From Sorghum bicolor (lineage: Eukaryota; Streptophyta; Magnoliopsida; Poales; Poaceae): a stretch of 64,000 nt of DNA. Position numbers and translations under genes: made by a program. Positions 34,517 through 45,281 of this stretch are shown here, piece after piece (the first letter of the stretch is position 1; each line of letters opens with the position of its first letter). The notes beneath the pieces are model-generated. The model was not told the DNA's origin. It made no database searches and saw only the letters and a program-made list of their open reading frames with translations. The stretch covers positions 2,131,894 through 2,195,893 of the forward strand of contig NC_012873.2 in NCBI RefSeq assembly GCF_000003195.3, given 5' to 3'.

Positions 34517-36314
34517 CACACCATTATATACATCTAAACAAGGCCCGATATACTCAGTGTTCATCTCCATACATGGATGTTATTAGTGTTGAAGTAGCTT
34601 AAATTAAATTTTACTTCAACTCACTCTGACAAACGTCAATTAAGTAGATGCATATGTATCAAACAAAGCTTAAGTTGTATAGATATACTTTAATTTAAAA
34701 ATTTGAAAATTTTTACAATGGTTGCCGAAAAATAGACGGCTCGTGAGCACCGATCCGACGACTAAAAAGGTAGAGAAACTAATTGGAGAGGCACCAAATG
34801 CATATTAAATGGTGGGACCATATGCACTAAGTGCTTACTAGAATTGGTAGAATTAACTCTTTAAGAAAAGATGGGATAATTCTATTTTCAATTTTTTTAT
34901 ATAATTAAGAGTAGAATAGTATAGTAAATGTATAATAGAATAATAATGTTTGAGTAATATAGGGATGACTAAAGTTGTATAGTTTGTCATATGTATTTCT
35001 CAGATCCCGACCACACCATCCAGCCACTCCCTCGTCTCTCTGTTCTCCATTCTCACCAGGCGCCAGCTGCAGAGCAAGGGCGAGTGCAAGGGCAAGGTTG
35101 CGCCGGCTAGGGCAGGCGATCCATCATCACCAGTTCCCTATGAACCGCGGCATTGCGTTGGAGGCGAGATCGGGCCCAGCGGCGTCCGTGCTCCCGTTGG
35201 CGGCGGCAGGAACCGTCCCCGCTGCCAAGGGTGCGGGGGGCAAGGTGCGCTCGCGGATATGGTCGTCTGAGGTGGAGGAGGCGAGATCTGGTCCCCTAGA
35301 TCCAGTAGAGCCGCATCAGCTCTGTCCCTGTCGCAGCGGGTAACCTTGCCTTTGTGCGGCATGCTGGTTTCCTATGGCCTACGCTGACCGCATTGGCACC
35401 CGTTTCCCTTCTTCCAGAGGAGTCGAGAAATCCGCCGCCTGCTGCCAGGAGGACCCGAGCCATGCATTGAACTACGCAACAGCAATGATAGGACGCTGGG
35501 ACGCAGCTCGACAACATTGCTTCTGGCCTAGCACACTGTCCCTATGACATTCATATATTTTGTGTTCACTTCACATACAACAATCTTTCCATCTATACCT
35601 GAAATCGAACTAGTACATGTACTTTGTGGTGTGTGGTTTGCAATCTTAAGATTAAATCTGCAAAATATAATCAGCAGTGCAGCAGTTCAGATAGTATCGA
35701 ATGTATGTAATCCAATCTTTAGAAAGTATTCATCTAGAGTTCAGATAGGCTCACTTGTTATTGATTTAGCATGTGATAACCATTGAGTGTAGTAAATTTG
35801 TTCTTTTTGACATAATGACGACAACAACAAAGAAGCAAGTCTGCAGTTTCAAGAATACAATGCAATTAGCAGTTTTACTAAACTCATAACAACTGCAACT
35901 TGGCTTCAGTAGTACCAAATATTATTGGAACGCACAAATCTAAGTGTACTTATCTTTTTACCAATTGTGTGCTTACTAAAATGTTTCTGTTTGTATGCAA
36001 ATCTAATGTACTTGCAGAGCCAAAATGGCTTGGTTTCTGTTCAAATCTGATACTGCAAAGTGTTGTTCTCAATTAACAGAATATCTCTACACATAAGACA
36101 TCAATATGCTGCAAATCTTGATTTCATTGTATAGATATGGAAAATCTAATTACAGAATCTAATTACATGAACCATAGGCAAGTCAAGCAATGGAGCTTTG
36201 AATCTAGTCCCTACAGAGGGCTCCTTTCACGATGTGCATGCCTCTGGACATCCATGTCTGCTGCCACCTCCATCACTTCCTCGGCTTGACTTCCGCCCCC
36301 TCCAAGGAGGCTTG
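34517..36314. other. Spacer with a GC-rich fragment
   Basis: About 35000-35510 is GC-rich against AT-rich surroundings and may be a gene or promoter fragment. No frame in it is recognisable and no splice-linked model could be built. 35540-36200 is AT-rich without features. 36225-36310 is again GC-rich and continues after the next MITE. Confidence 0.3.
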
Positions 36315-36557
36315 GGCCTTGTTTAGTTCCAAAAATTTTTGCAAAATAGAAATAGTACCACTTTTGTTTGTATTTGACAAATATTATCCAATCATGTACT
36401 AAGTAGACTCAAAAGATTTGTCTCGTCAATTTCGACCAAACTGTGCAATTAGTTTTTATTTTCGTCTATATTTAATACTTCATGCATGCGTCTAAAGATT
36501 TGATGTGACGGAGAATCTGAAAGATTTTGTAAAATTTGTTGGGAACTAAACAAGCCC
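36315..36557. mobile_element. MITE, GGCCTTGTTTAG family, copy 5
   Basis: Ends GGCCTTGTTTAGTTCC and GGAACTAAACAAGCCC are inverted and flanked by TTG (36312-36314 and 36558-36560). It is inserted in a GC-rich stretch. Confidence 0.85.
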
Positions 36558-37805
36558 TTGAATGGTGGCGTGGAGCAGGAGCACTGTAGCAGCGCGACTT
36601 CCCACGACAGTATGAGGAGCGGTCAGGCCGTCGGGGAGCTAGGGGTGCGGCGTGGCGCAGTGCCACCTGGTGAGGGAGGGGCTGCGGCGCGACACTTGAA
36701 CATCCGCGTGGGAAAAGTGAAAAATCTCTGAATCCGGGGTTGCGAGGGGAGGGGAGGCACAATTACCGTACTAACCTTCCACTCATAAAATTAATTAGAG
36801 CTAATAAATTACTTAGGAACTAAGAGGAACCTAGAAGTACCCCAACCACCGTAAATATCCAAGGCCATCATGATGCCCTGTCCGTTTCAGCTAGCGGATA
36901 ATATTTTTAGCCATAACTTTTCAGCCGAATCTAACAACTATTTAACAGTATTTTTTCTTTCATAATAAATTAGTGAACAGTACTTCTAACGATGACTTTT
37001 TAGCCTTAAATCTCTTGTCACCTTCCTTATTCTCCTCCTTCCACATTTCACAAATATAAACGATCAACGAAAAAACATCAATTATATATTAGTGGAGAGA
37101 TGTATGTACGCATCGTTCCAATGGTGCTTTTCAAATGATTTGTCGTATTAAACATGCAGAAAGCATACACTTGAGCACAAAGGGAAAGTTAAGCCATAAT
37201 ACACGGAAGAAGAAGAGGAGATTGTAATATGAAATCACTATGGCAAAATAAGTTTAAATCAAAGACGATAAATTTTATGTTGCGGCCCAAAAAACTTCTT
37301 GCTCTAATACTGACTTTCTTTGTCCTGTAATTTAGTGTATTCTATAAATTTTAAGATAAATTAAAGATTCGAACATAAAAGATACATGTATCCTTATTTT
37401 ATTTTTCTAATATGATGTTATCATCAATATGATTAAGGGTGATGGGTTTATAAATGGAAAGTATTTAATGCAAAACTGATTTTTTTTGTCCTCTAGAATG
37501 CATTATATTTGAGGATATTTTTTAATGCTAGAATGCATTATGTTACATATATTATAGGACAGAGAGAGTACCTTAACATGTCTCAGACAACCTTAATTCT
37601 GAAATTTTTATCTTAGGAAACTTCTATATACAAAATGCCACGTTGTCAATGAGATGACATAGCATGAGACAAAACCTATAGTCCCTTAACGTGTACTCCA
37701 CAGCGACAGATCCAAAACAAATGATTAAAAAGGCTTCTTCAACCTCCCGACAACTTTGGCCTCTCCTTCAAGGTACATCTATAACAAAAATCGCTAAGGG
37801 ACTAA
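36558..37805. other. Spacer, partly GC-rich then AT-rich
   Basis: 36558-36770 is GC-rich and could be an old promoter or leader. The rest is AT-rich. No gene is supported. Confidence 0.3.
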
Positions 37806-38149
37806 GGCACTGTTTAAATTGGAGATGAAAAATTTTTAGGTGTCACATCGGATGTGTCGGAAGGATGTCGGAAGAGGTTTTTAGAAACTAATAAAAAACA
37901 AATTACATAGCTCGTCTGAAAACTGCAAGACAAATCTATTAAGCATAATTAATCTGTCATTAGCACATGTGGGTTACTGTAGCACTTAAGGCTAATCATG
38001 GACTAACTAAGCTTAAAAGTTTTGTCTCGCGAATTTCAACCAAACTATGTAATTAGTTTATTTTTTTTTATTTACATTTAATGTTCTGTGTCCAAAGATT
38101 CGATGGGATGGATGAAATTCTTTTGTGGGAAACTAAACAGAACAGGGCC
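37806..38149. mobile_element. Tourist-like (PIF/Harbinger) MITE, 344 bp
   Basis: Ends GGCACTGTTTAAATTGG and AACTAAACAGAACAGGGCC are imperfect inverted repeats flanked by TAA (37803-37805 and 38150-38152). Both arms carry GTCACATCG / CGATGGGATGG-type sub-terminal matches. It is related in its ends to the GGCCTTGTTTAG family but longer. Confidence 0.7.
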
Positions 38150-38690
38150 TAAGGAGGGCTCCATGGATCCGGCAGTGTAAGGGGGACCGTTGGATCCGTC
38201 ACTGACTCCACTAGTAGTGTATTTGCCCTTCATCACTCAAATCAAAATTTGAAATCATTGTTATGGGATCTAATTGAATCCTACCCATCCTAAAAATATA
38301 TTGTTATTATGGATCTAATTACTCTCCATCCTAAAAAAACATGAATCTAGCTTCTTTAGAAGTCAGACATTCTCATCTAACTATTTTTATAAAAAATACT
38401 ATTAACATTTTTATCACTTTTGAAAATATAGTTTATCATTAATTTAATGATACTTATTGAGTATCGTAACTATTAGTTTATGCATATATATATATATATT
38501 AAATTAAGATAATTAATTTGTTGAAAAGTTAGCTCGGAGGGAGAGCAGAGTGCATTTATTTTTTAATTACTTAATTAATTAAAGAAACATTTCCCGTTCA
38601 CTTCGAAGCGTGCACGCTCTCTCCCTCTCCCGTGGCGACAACTGGGCGACCGTCGTCGTCTGTCGACGAAAGCTAGTCGACAGTCTACCT
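38150..38690. other. AT-rich spacer
   Basis: A short (AT)n run lies at about 38484-38500. No gene or complete element is seen. Confidence 0.3.
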
Positions 38691-39069
38691 TGGGGTATAC
38701 CACGGTAGTAGTTTATCGGTAGACGGTGCGCAAACTACGAATTCGATGGTGACGCAAGACACGGACAAGCTTTTTATCCAGGTTCGGCCGCCGAGTTGGC
38801 GTAATACCTACGTCCTGCGTCTTGTTGTATTGGATTGTGTTGAGAGAATAATGTCTGATGTATGATCTGTCCTCTAGGGGACCCCTACCCCTCCTTATAT
38901 ATCGTGAAGGGACAGAGTTACAAGCAAAGTATCCTATTTGGTACAATATCTTGTAGCCTTGCGGTGCACGCCGACCAGTCGTGCGCCGCACGTCTTCATC
39001 CTGTGGGCCGAGCCACCTCTGATGGTGCGGCCCATATAGATCCATGAGGGTATAGGGGTTTATACCCCA
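38691..39069 (-). repeat. Solo LTR-like element (379 bp)
   Basis: The piece begins TGGGGTATACC and ends TATACCCCA on the plus strand, so both strands have TG...CA ends with short inverted repeats. On the minus strand a TATATAAGG box sits in a GGAGGGGTAGGGGTCCCC context as in many grass LTRs. Internal coding, primer site and polypurine tract are missing on both sides. The flanking five bases differ (TACCT against CGTCG), so the typical solo-LTR duplication is absent. Confidence 0.5.
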
Positions 39070-39356
39070 CGTCGCCACCCTATGCCAGGTGCCCTGGTCG
39101 GTCCCTTCGCGCCAGGTCTTTGTTGTCCCTTTGCCGACGACGAGCACCCACCAGGTATGCGCCAGCCCTTGCCTTTCCTTGCTGCCGTGCGAAACCGAGC
39201 ACCCGAATCCTAACTAAGCAATTTTGTTATTTATATCCGGATCTGAATGTATTATACCTACTAACTTTGATTTTTTTTTTGCAAATTATTGGGTGTACGT
39301 GTGCACAACCATGTCCTGGGTCCACCCCTGTGTCCTGGTGATTATTGTGAAACATA
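39070..39356. other. Spacer between solo LTR and Helitron
   Basis: No gene is seen. The stretch GGTGTACGTGTGCACAACC near 39291 is repeat-like. Confidence 0.3.
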
Positions 39357-39815
39357 TCTATAACTCTTATAAAGCTAAACCCCACTAGATGAATTCTCTC
39401 TTCATGCAAGGTGTCCACATCATTTCCCACTAAGTGATCCACTAAATCTTTTATCTCTTCATGCAAGATGTCCACATCATTCCCCACTAAATCCATGTCA
39501 TTCCATATTAATTATAAAAAATAACCATATCATCTATATCATGTGAAATACTTTAAATGTTTAATATATTCACATACAAGTCATGTACATACACTATTTG
39601 TTTCATCACCAATTAATTCCTCTATAATGTAATCAAATATTAGTTTTTGTTTTATTAGCTTAGCAACTTTTTACTAGATCTAATACAATAAAATACATGC
39701 AAGTCAAAATCATATGTGTACATACATAATAAACTTAATATCATATAGTAATGCTATGTATATAATGATTTATTTTTAAGAAAATTCCGCAGCAACGCGC
39801 GGAGAATTCACCTAG
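39357..39815 (+). mobile_element. Non-autonomous Helitron (459 bp)
   Basis: It starts TCTATAACTCTTATAAAG directly after an A and ends CACCTAG directly before a T, the expected A|TC...CTAG|T junctions. About ten bases from the 3' end a small hairpin can form (TCCGC and GCGGA around AGCAACGC), the usual Helitron terminator. The interior is AT-rich with a near-repeat of TCTCTTCATGCAAG(G/A)TGTCCACATCATT at about 39399 and 39455. There is no Rep/helicase frame. Confidence 0.8.
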
Positions 39816-40225
39816 TTTCTTTAAGTTTGAAGGACCACTAGATGTAATCAAAGATAACGGCGGAGCCAAAAGTTTTATAAAGCATAGACGTAATGTTATA
39901 CTAATACTAACAAGATAAATATAATGCAGGATTATTAGAGGATTTAAGTGCTAAGCAAATAGTGACTCGCTGACTAGGTTTAAGCATGCTTAAGTGTTCC
40001 TAATCTTTAAGAGTTTTGTGATGTAGTAGACATTATAATTTTAATCTTAAACCGAATAAATAGAGAAAGGAGTGGAGAACAATTGAGAAAGAGCAAATAA
40101 ATACATAAGTCCTTGTCTATCTTCCCTCTTTTCTTTTTATAGGAAAGGTGTGAGAGAAAATTTTCATAATTTCTTCTAATAGGATTTGTATTTTAAAAAA
40201 TATTTTAAAGAAATCATTATGTCAC
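39816..40225. other. AT-rich spacer
   Basis: No gene or complete element is seen between the Helitron and the duplicated promoter block. Confidence 0.3.
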
Positions 40226-40734
40226 AATGTTATGTGATTGGGTCCTGAAGACACTAGTATTATCTCTAACATATATATTATTTTAAATATATAGATATTA
40301 ATTATATAGGTGTTAGTTTATCAAAAGATGTTAGGAAGAAAAAATAGAAGTTGCTCAAAAAAAAATGAAATGAAAAAGAAAAGAGAAAAAAATTATATGG
40401 GCTTTTATTTAGTGGCCCATCAAACCCACGCACAGCCGGCTCCTTGCAGCGCAGCGCCGACGCTCATCTTCCGCTCCTTCCCCCACTCGCGCTCAGGCTC
40501 GGTCCCAGGGATCGGAGCGGCTCCCCCTCGGCGGCGTCCAGCGACGGAGGGGCAGTCCCAGGCTCGGCGGCGGCGGCGGCGGCGGCTCCCTCTCCCGCCT
40601 CTCGCCAGTCGCCTCCGTCCTCCGCGCACCGTCCGGCGACCCTGCGTACGCACCTCCCTCTCCCCTCCCGCCTCTGCTCTACCGTGGGAGCCCGGCCAGC
40701 TGCCCAGGGTGGCCGGGCCTTGGCTCCGCCGGTG
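40226..40734 (+). promoter_or_regulatory. Duplicated promoter/5'UTR block, copy B (in front of the DnaJ gene)
   Basis: Same block and orientation as 24655-25196. Landmarks are TTGGGTCCTGAAGACACTAG, TGGCCCATCAAACCCACGCA, GAGCGGCTCCCCCTCGGCGG, a CGG run slightly longer than in copy A, and TTGGCTCCGCCGGTG at the end. Downstream, a ~100-base stretch unlike the SINA locus leads to the DnaJ ATG. Confidence 0.75.
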
Positions 40735-40834
40735 ATCAAAGACACCGGGGTTCACAACTATTCTGTGAATTTAGGCTCCTGAAAAAAGCAGAGCCTGAAG
40801 AAACGATGATCTAGGGTTCACTGCACATTTGGGA

Positions 40835-43807
40835 ATGGATTACTACAACATCCTCAAGGTGAATCGCAATGCGACCTTGGAGGACCTCAAGAAGTCGTAT
40901 CGGCGGCTTGCAAGGACGTGGCATCCTGACAAGAATCCGACTGGAGGGGCAGAGGCCGAGGCAAAGTTCAAGCAGATAACCGAGGCCTATGAGGCAAGTG
41001 AATTTAGCAGACGAACTTTCCTTCCAATGTGATGTATTTACAGTCACGTGGAAAGTCTTTGGTTGTCATAAATAAGTGAAGTTATGTTTCCTCTGAATGT
41101 ATTATGTATCCTCAAATTGTCTTAAATTCCTGTTTACCATTTTCAGTGTGCATCTAGGTCCTAGGATATACAAAGTGCAACGTATAGGTTCATGTATTTA
41201 TTTAATTCACAAAGCGAGAGTATTCATCATCCGTCTGAATTGATGAATTGAAAATGTTAGGAAAAAAGATACAGTTTTATAATACAAGCTTCTGGTGAAG
41301 TTCTATGCCAAAAGAAAGATGTTGTGATTCTGTAGTTGTACTTATAAGTTTCAAAAGTAGTCATACTGTCCTGGCATCTTGGAAGTATTATTATTCCTTG
41401 TAATTAATTTGATTTGCAGTGGTTTGAAATGGTGAAGTTAGGACTTCTCACTTCGTTGGTACCATAAGATATAACCTTTGTGAGTTAAAAATGTTCTGTC
41501 ATGTTCCACATCTACCTTCAGCATTTACTATGGTGATGCAATACTGTAATAGTATAACATGAGTATGGTTACTGTATATTGTTTAAAACTTTAGGTGCAA
41601 TAGCAAGATAGAGCAAAACCTCAATGTTTTCCATCTCTTATAATCATCACTTTCACATGGACTTGTACTCATCATATTTATTTTACTTCCAGCCTGTAGT
41701 GTTGAAAAAAATCATTGCATAGAATCTTCTAGGACTCTGAATGCAAAAGTTCAGTTCAAGAGCTGTGTTGCTTATTTGCTCTTTGCTGACCAACTCTAGA
41801 TGATTAGTGCAGGTACTAAGTGATCCAGAGAAGCGTGCAATTTATGACCAATATGGTGAGGAAGGCTTAAAGGGGATGCCTCCACCTGGTTCCCAGAGCC
41901 GGTCCTCCACAACTGCTGGCCCAAGTGGTCCGAGTAATTTCCGGTACAATCCTAGTGACCCAGATGATTTCTTTGCTGAGTTCATGGCAAGCAACAAGAC
42001 CTACTCCTTCGACCAAGACCGGACGCGATTCCAACCAAGATCACATTGGACTTCAGCAAGGAACAGTAGAAGCGAAGCTCCTTCTGGTTCACGGAAAGAG
42101 AGTGGTGCCAGTACAAGCCATGAAGAAAAGCCACCACCTGTGGAAAAAACATTACTTTGTACCCTTGAAGAGTTGTACAATGGAACAAAAAGGAAAATGA
42201 AGATCACTCGGAATGTTGCAAAACCAGATGGGTATGTTGTACTACTTTGCTCATGTTTATATTATATCTTTGTAGTGATAAGTTGTTCTATAACTTTGCG
42301 GTTTTCTCCTTTTTGCTGCACAAGAGTTTGGGTCAATAACACATTTAGATAATCTGGAAATTCAAGCTCGCACAGACATAACTTTTCTGCGACAGTTAAG
42401 ATATGCCTTTTGCTAATATGTATTTTGTAATTATCTCCTGTTTGCATCGCATGTTATGAGTCCATTATATATTTCCTTTTAACTTTTCTTTCCCACTTTT
42501 GTTGGGAGGGGTGGGGGTGGCGGCAGCTAGATATATGTTTCGATTTTACGAAGGCTGAATGCATATACATGATGTTTGAGTTGAAAATCTGCCACTAGGA
42601 CTTATTTTTCTTTGCGTATGTAACCATGCTTGACAGGAACTTGCAAACATGCAACAGTGTCACATTTGGCTCTTTTCGACTGCACAGCAGTCATAATGCA
42701 TGCTATTTTTTTTACCTCCACCTCCAGACTAATGTCTGAATTTTAGAAAGTTAATTTGAGCATTTGACTGCAAGGGCAGTCTAATGTCTGCATGAACTCT
42801 TATCAAGTTAACACTGATGAGCCTGCTGACTGGTGAAAAACTTGGCCAGGGGGAGAGAGAGACTTGCCCCCCCCCCCCCGCGGATTTTGTTCTTAATAAG
42901 TTTGTGACAGCCTTTGAACCTGGACTGGTGACTGGGCTTCATCGGCCTCCTGACTTCAGCGGTCTAACCAGTGTTATTCATGAGAAGTTGGCCTGCTGGC
43001 TGTTAAACATACAGTGGTTTTATTACTTGACATGAAAACAGTTTTTGAATGAGGAATATCATCAATCATGCTATTTTGACATCTTCCTTGGTAATCCTGG
43101 TTCTATACTTCTTGTTTCATGACAAAGTTCTGCGTGCCAACTTTCCTTCTCGAGAGAAAATTCTGTGAAGGATAGCTAATTAGTTGTGGATCCTAGGTCC
43201 TTACTGTTACTTTTGAAACAAAGATTAATCACAAAGATAGTTTCTTTTGTTTTTCTCAAGTTCATGGCAGCATGATTAGTCTGGTATGTTGAATCGGTTT
43301 GCTGTTGCATTTACTGAGATAGAAATTATGCTGATTCTCTGACTCCATCCGAATCTCATCTTATGCAGAAGAGTAGAAGTTGAAACTGAGGTCTTGGCAG
43401 TTGAAGTGTTACCTGGCTGGAAAAAGGGCACCAAGATTACATTCCCCAACAAAGGCGATAAACCGCATGGCCAGTTAGCACAAGACCTGACCTTTGTCCT
43501 CGATTCAAAGCCCCACGATGTGTATAATCTTGAAGGAAACAACCTTCTTGTAAAGCAGGAGATCCCTCTGGTAGATGCCCTCGCTGGGGCAGAGATAAAC
43601 CTCAGAACCCTCGATGGGCGGAATCTGCCAGTGAGGGTGGAGGAAGTTGTGCGCCCTGGGTACGAAGTTGTGCTGGAGAACGAAGGGTGGCCAATCAGGA
43701 AGGAACCTGGGAAGAAAGGGAAGCTGGTTATCAAATTTGATGTGACCTTCCCGATGAGGTTATCGTCATCACAGCGGACAGCCATCAGGCGAATCATGGG
43801 CAGCTAA
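40835..43807 (+). CDS. Type II (class B) DnaJ/Hsp40 co-chaperone
   Basis: Three coding exons, 40835-40993, 41813-42231 and 43369-43807 (TAA), give about 338 residues, as in DNAJB1-like proteins. The J domain fills residues 1-70 ([16 protein letters not shown] at 30-32; [18 protein letters not shown]) and stimulates Hsp70 ATPase. A Gly/Ser/Pro-rich linker with DDFFAEF follows; then come the two C-terminal substrate-binding sandwiches ([53 protein letters not shown]) and a dimerisation tail. There is no cysteine-rich zinc finger, so it is not type I. Likely cytosolic or nuclear, since no signal peptide is seen. Intron 1 uses a GC donor (GAG|GCAAGT) with a normal AG acceptor. The ATG at 40835 is the first to give MDYY. 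Confidence 0.95.
42867..42879 (+). repeat. C13 homopolymer in DnaJ intron 2
   Basis: A run of 13 cytosines lies within the second intron of the DnaJ gene. It has no visible role and is prone to length variation. Confidence 0.8.
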
Positions 43808-44351
43808 CTGGGGAAGATAAAGAAAGACAGAGAGGGGGGCATTGCATTCTTACATTAAGAAGAAACAGTGACTATATTGGCCCAATAATTTAGATAGATA
43901 ACTGAAGTCAATCACTTAGGCATTTCCATGGTTAATCGCATATGACCTAGTTGCTAATCCTATACCTATTTGCTCTGGTTAATGGAATATGACCTAGTTT
44001 TTCTTTTCTTTTTTCTTTATTGTCATGTGAATCAGTAGAAAAGGTGAGTGATTTTGATTATATTGTAAGCAGTTTTTTTCCATCTGAGTTTCTGGAGTAT
44101 GGGATGATTTTCTTCATTGAAAAACTCTCATTCTCGGGAAATGAAAGGAAAGATAGAAAAGACTAGAAAGGAACATTGAAGCCAATCTTCATCTGCATCT
44201 TTCTTCTGTCATGTATCAGTTGTGCAGGGTTCATATGTATTTTTTGGCAAATTAAATTCCCATGTTCATCCATATCTCGACACTCCAATTAAATTTCTGA
44301 AAAAAAAGAATCTGTGCAGGAGGGTAAGACAGCACTGGGTATTTTGCTTAA
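43808..44351 (+). other. 3'UTR of the DnaJ gene and flank
   Basis: No further gene is seen before the MITE that begins at 44352. Confidence 0.35.
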
Positions 44352-44594
44352 GGCCTTGTTTAGTTCATCCCGAAAACCAAAAAGTTTTTAAGATTCCCCG
44401 TCACATCGAATCTTGTGGCACATGCATAAAACATTAAATATAGACGAAAACAAAAACTAATTACACAGTTTAGCTGTAAATCACGAGACGAATCTTTTGA
44501 TCTTAGTTAGTCCATAATTGGATAATATTTGTCACAAACAAACGAAAGTGCTACAGTACCGAAAAGTTTTCACTTTTCGGAACTAAACAAGGCC
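44352..44594. mobile_element. MITE, GGCCTTGTTTAG family, copy 6
   Basis: Complete copy: GGCCTTGTTTAGTTCATCC at the left and CGGAACTAAACAAGGCC at the right, flanked by TAA (44349-44351 and 44595-44597). Confidence 0.88.
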
Positions 44595-45281
44595 TAAGAA
44601 ACCCTGCTCTATTTTATATACATGTGCTTTGGTATGGGACAAATGAGTTACAAATAGTGTCTATACACTATACATGTATCCAAGCACACATTCACTGCAG
44701 AGGTCCTAGTGACAAACGAGCCTATAGCGTCTTTTTACTAAAAAACACTTTTAGGATTATGTATGAATGTACTTCCTCCATCTCTAAGCTTTTCAAGAAA
44801 TTAATATTTTTCAAGTTTAACTAGATTTATAGAAATTATTATTATTATTATTATTATTATTATTTATATCTTCTAATATTTTTGTTATGAAAAATATTTT
44901 ACTACTAATCTAATATTATCTCTGGCTCAAATTATAAGTCGTTCTAGCTTTTCTAGAAATATAATTTTTATATAACTTTTATTGTTTATCTAGATATGTA
45001 GTAAAATCTATATATTTATAAAACTAAAGTAACTTATAATTTAGAATAAAAGGAGTATGTAACATAAATATTGGTATTTTTAAACTATCTATAGTCCTGT
45101 TCCGTGTCTTTTTAAACTGGAAAAACGCTTATCTAAAGTACCCGGATAATAAATAAAAGGGCACCAAAAGCCCCCCACAAAACCCTGTGCTTCGTCACCC
45201 CACCCTCAAACCCACCACCACACCACTCGCACTACGCGCACTGCCGCCGCCGCCTCCGTTTCCAGCGCCGGTGAGACGAGT
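44595..45281. other. Spacer and promoter region of the SUV2-like gene
   Basis: Holds a microsatellite at 44835-44864 and a degraded MITE-like stretch of the CTCCATCTCTAAG / AAATTATAAGTCGTTCTAGC type at about 44770-45058. GC content rises sharply from 45180, just ahead of the ATG. Confidence 0.35.
44835..44864 (+). repeat. (ATT)10 microsatellite
   Basis: Ten perfect ATT units in AT-rich spacer. Confidence 0.9.

Noticed and set aside
42867..42879. C-run considered as an i-motif regulatory element
   Set aside because: A bare homopolymer inside an intron with no other support.
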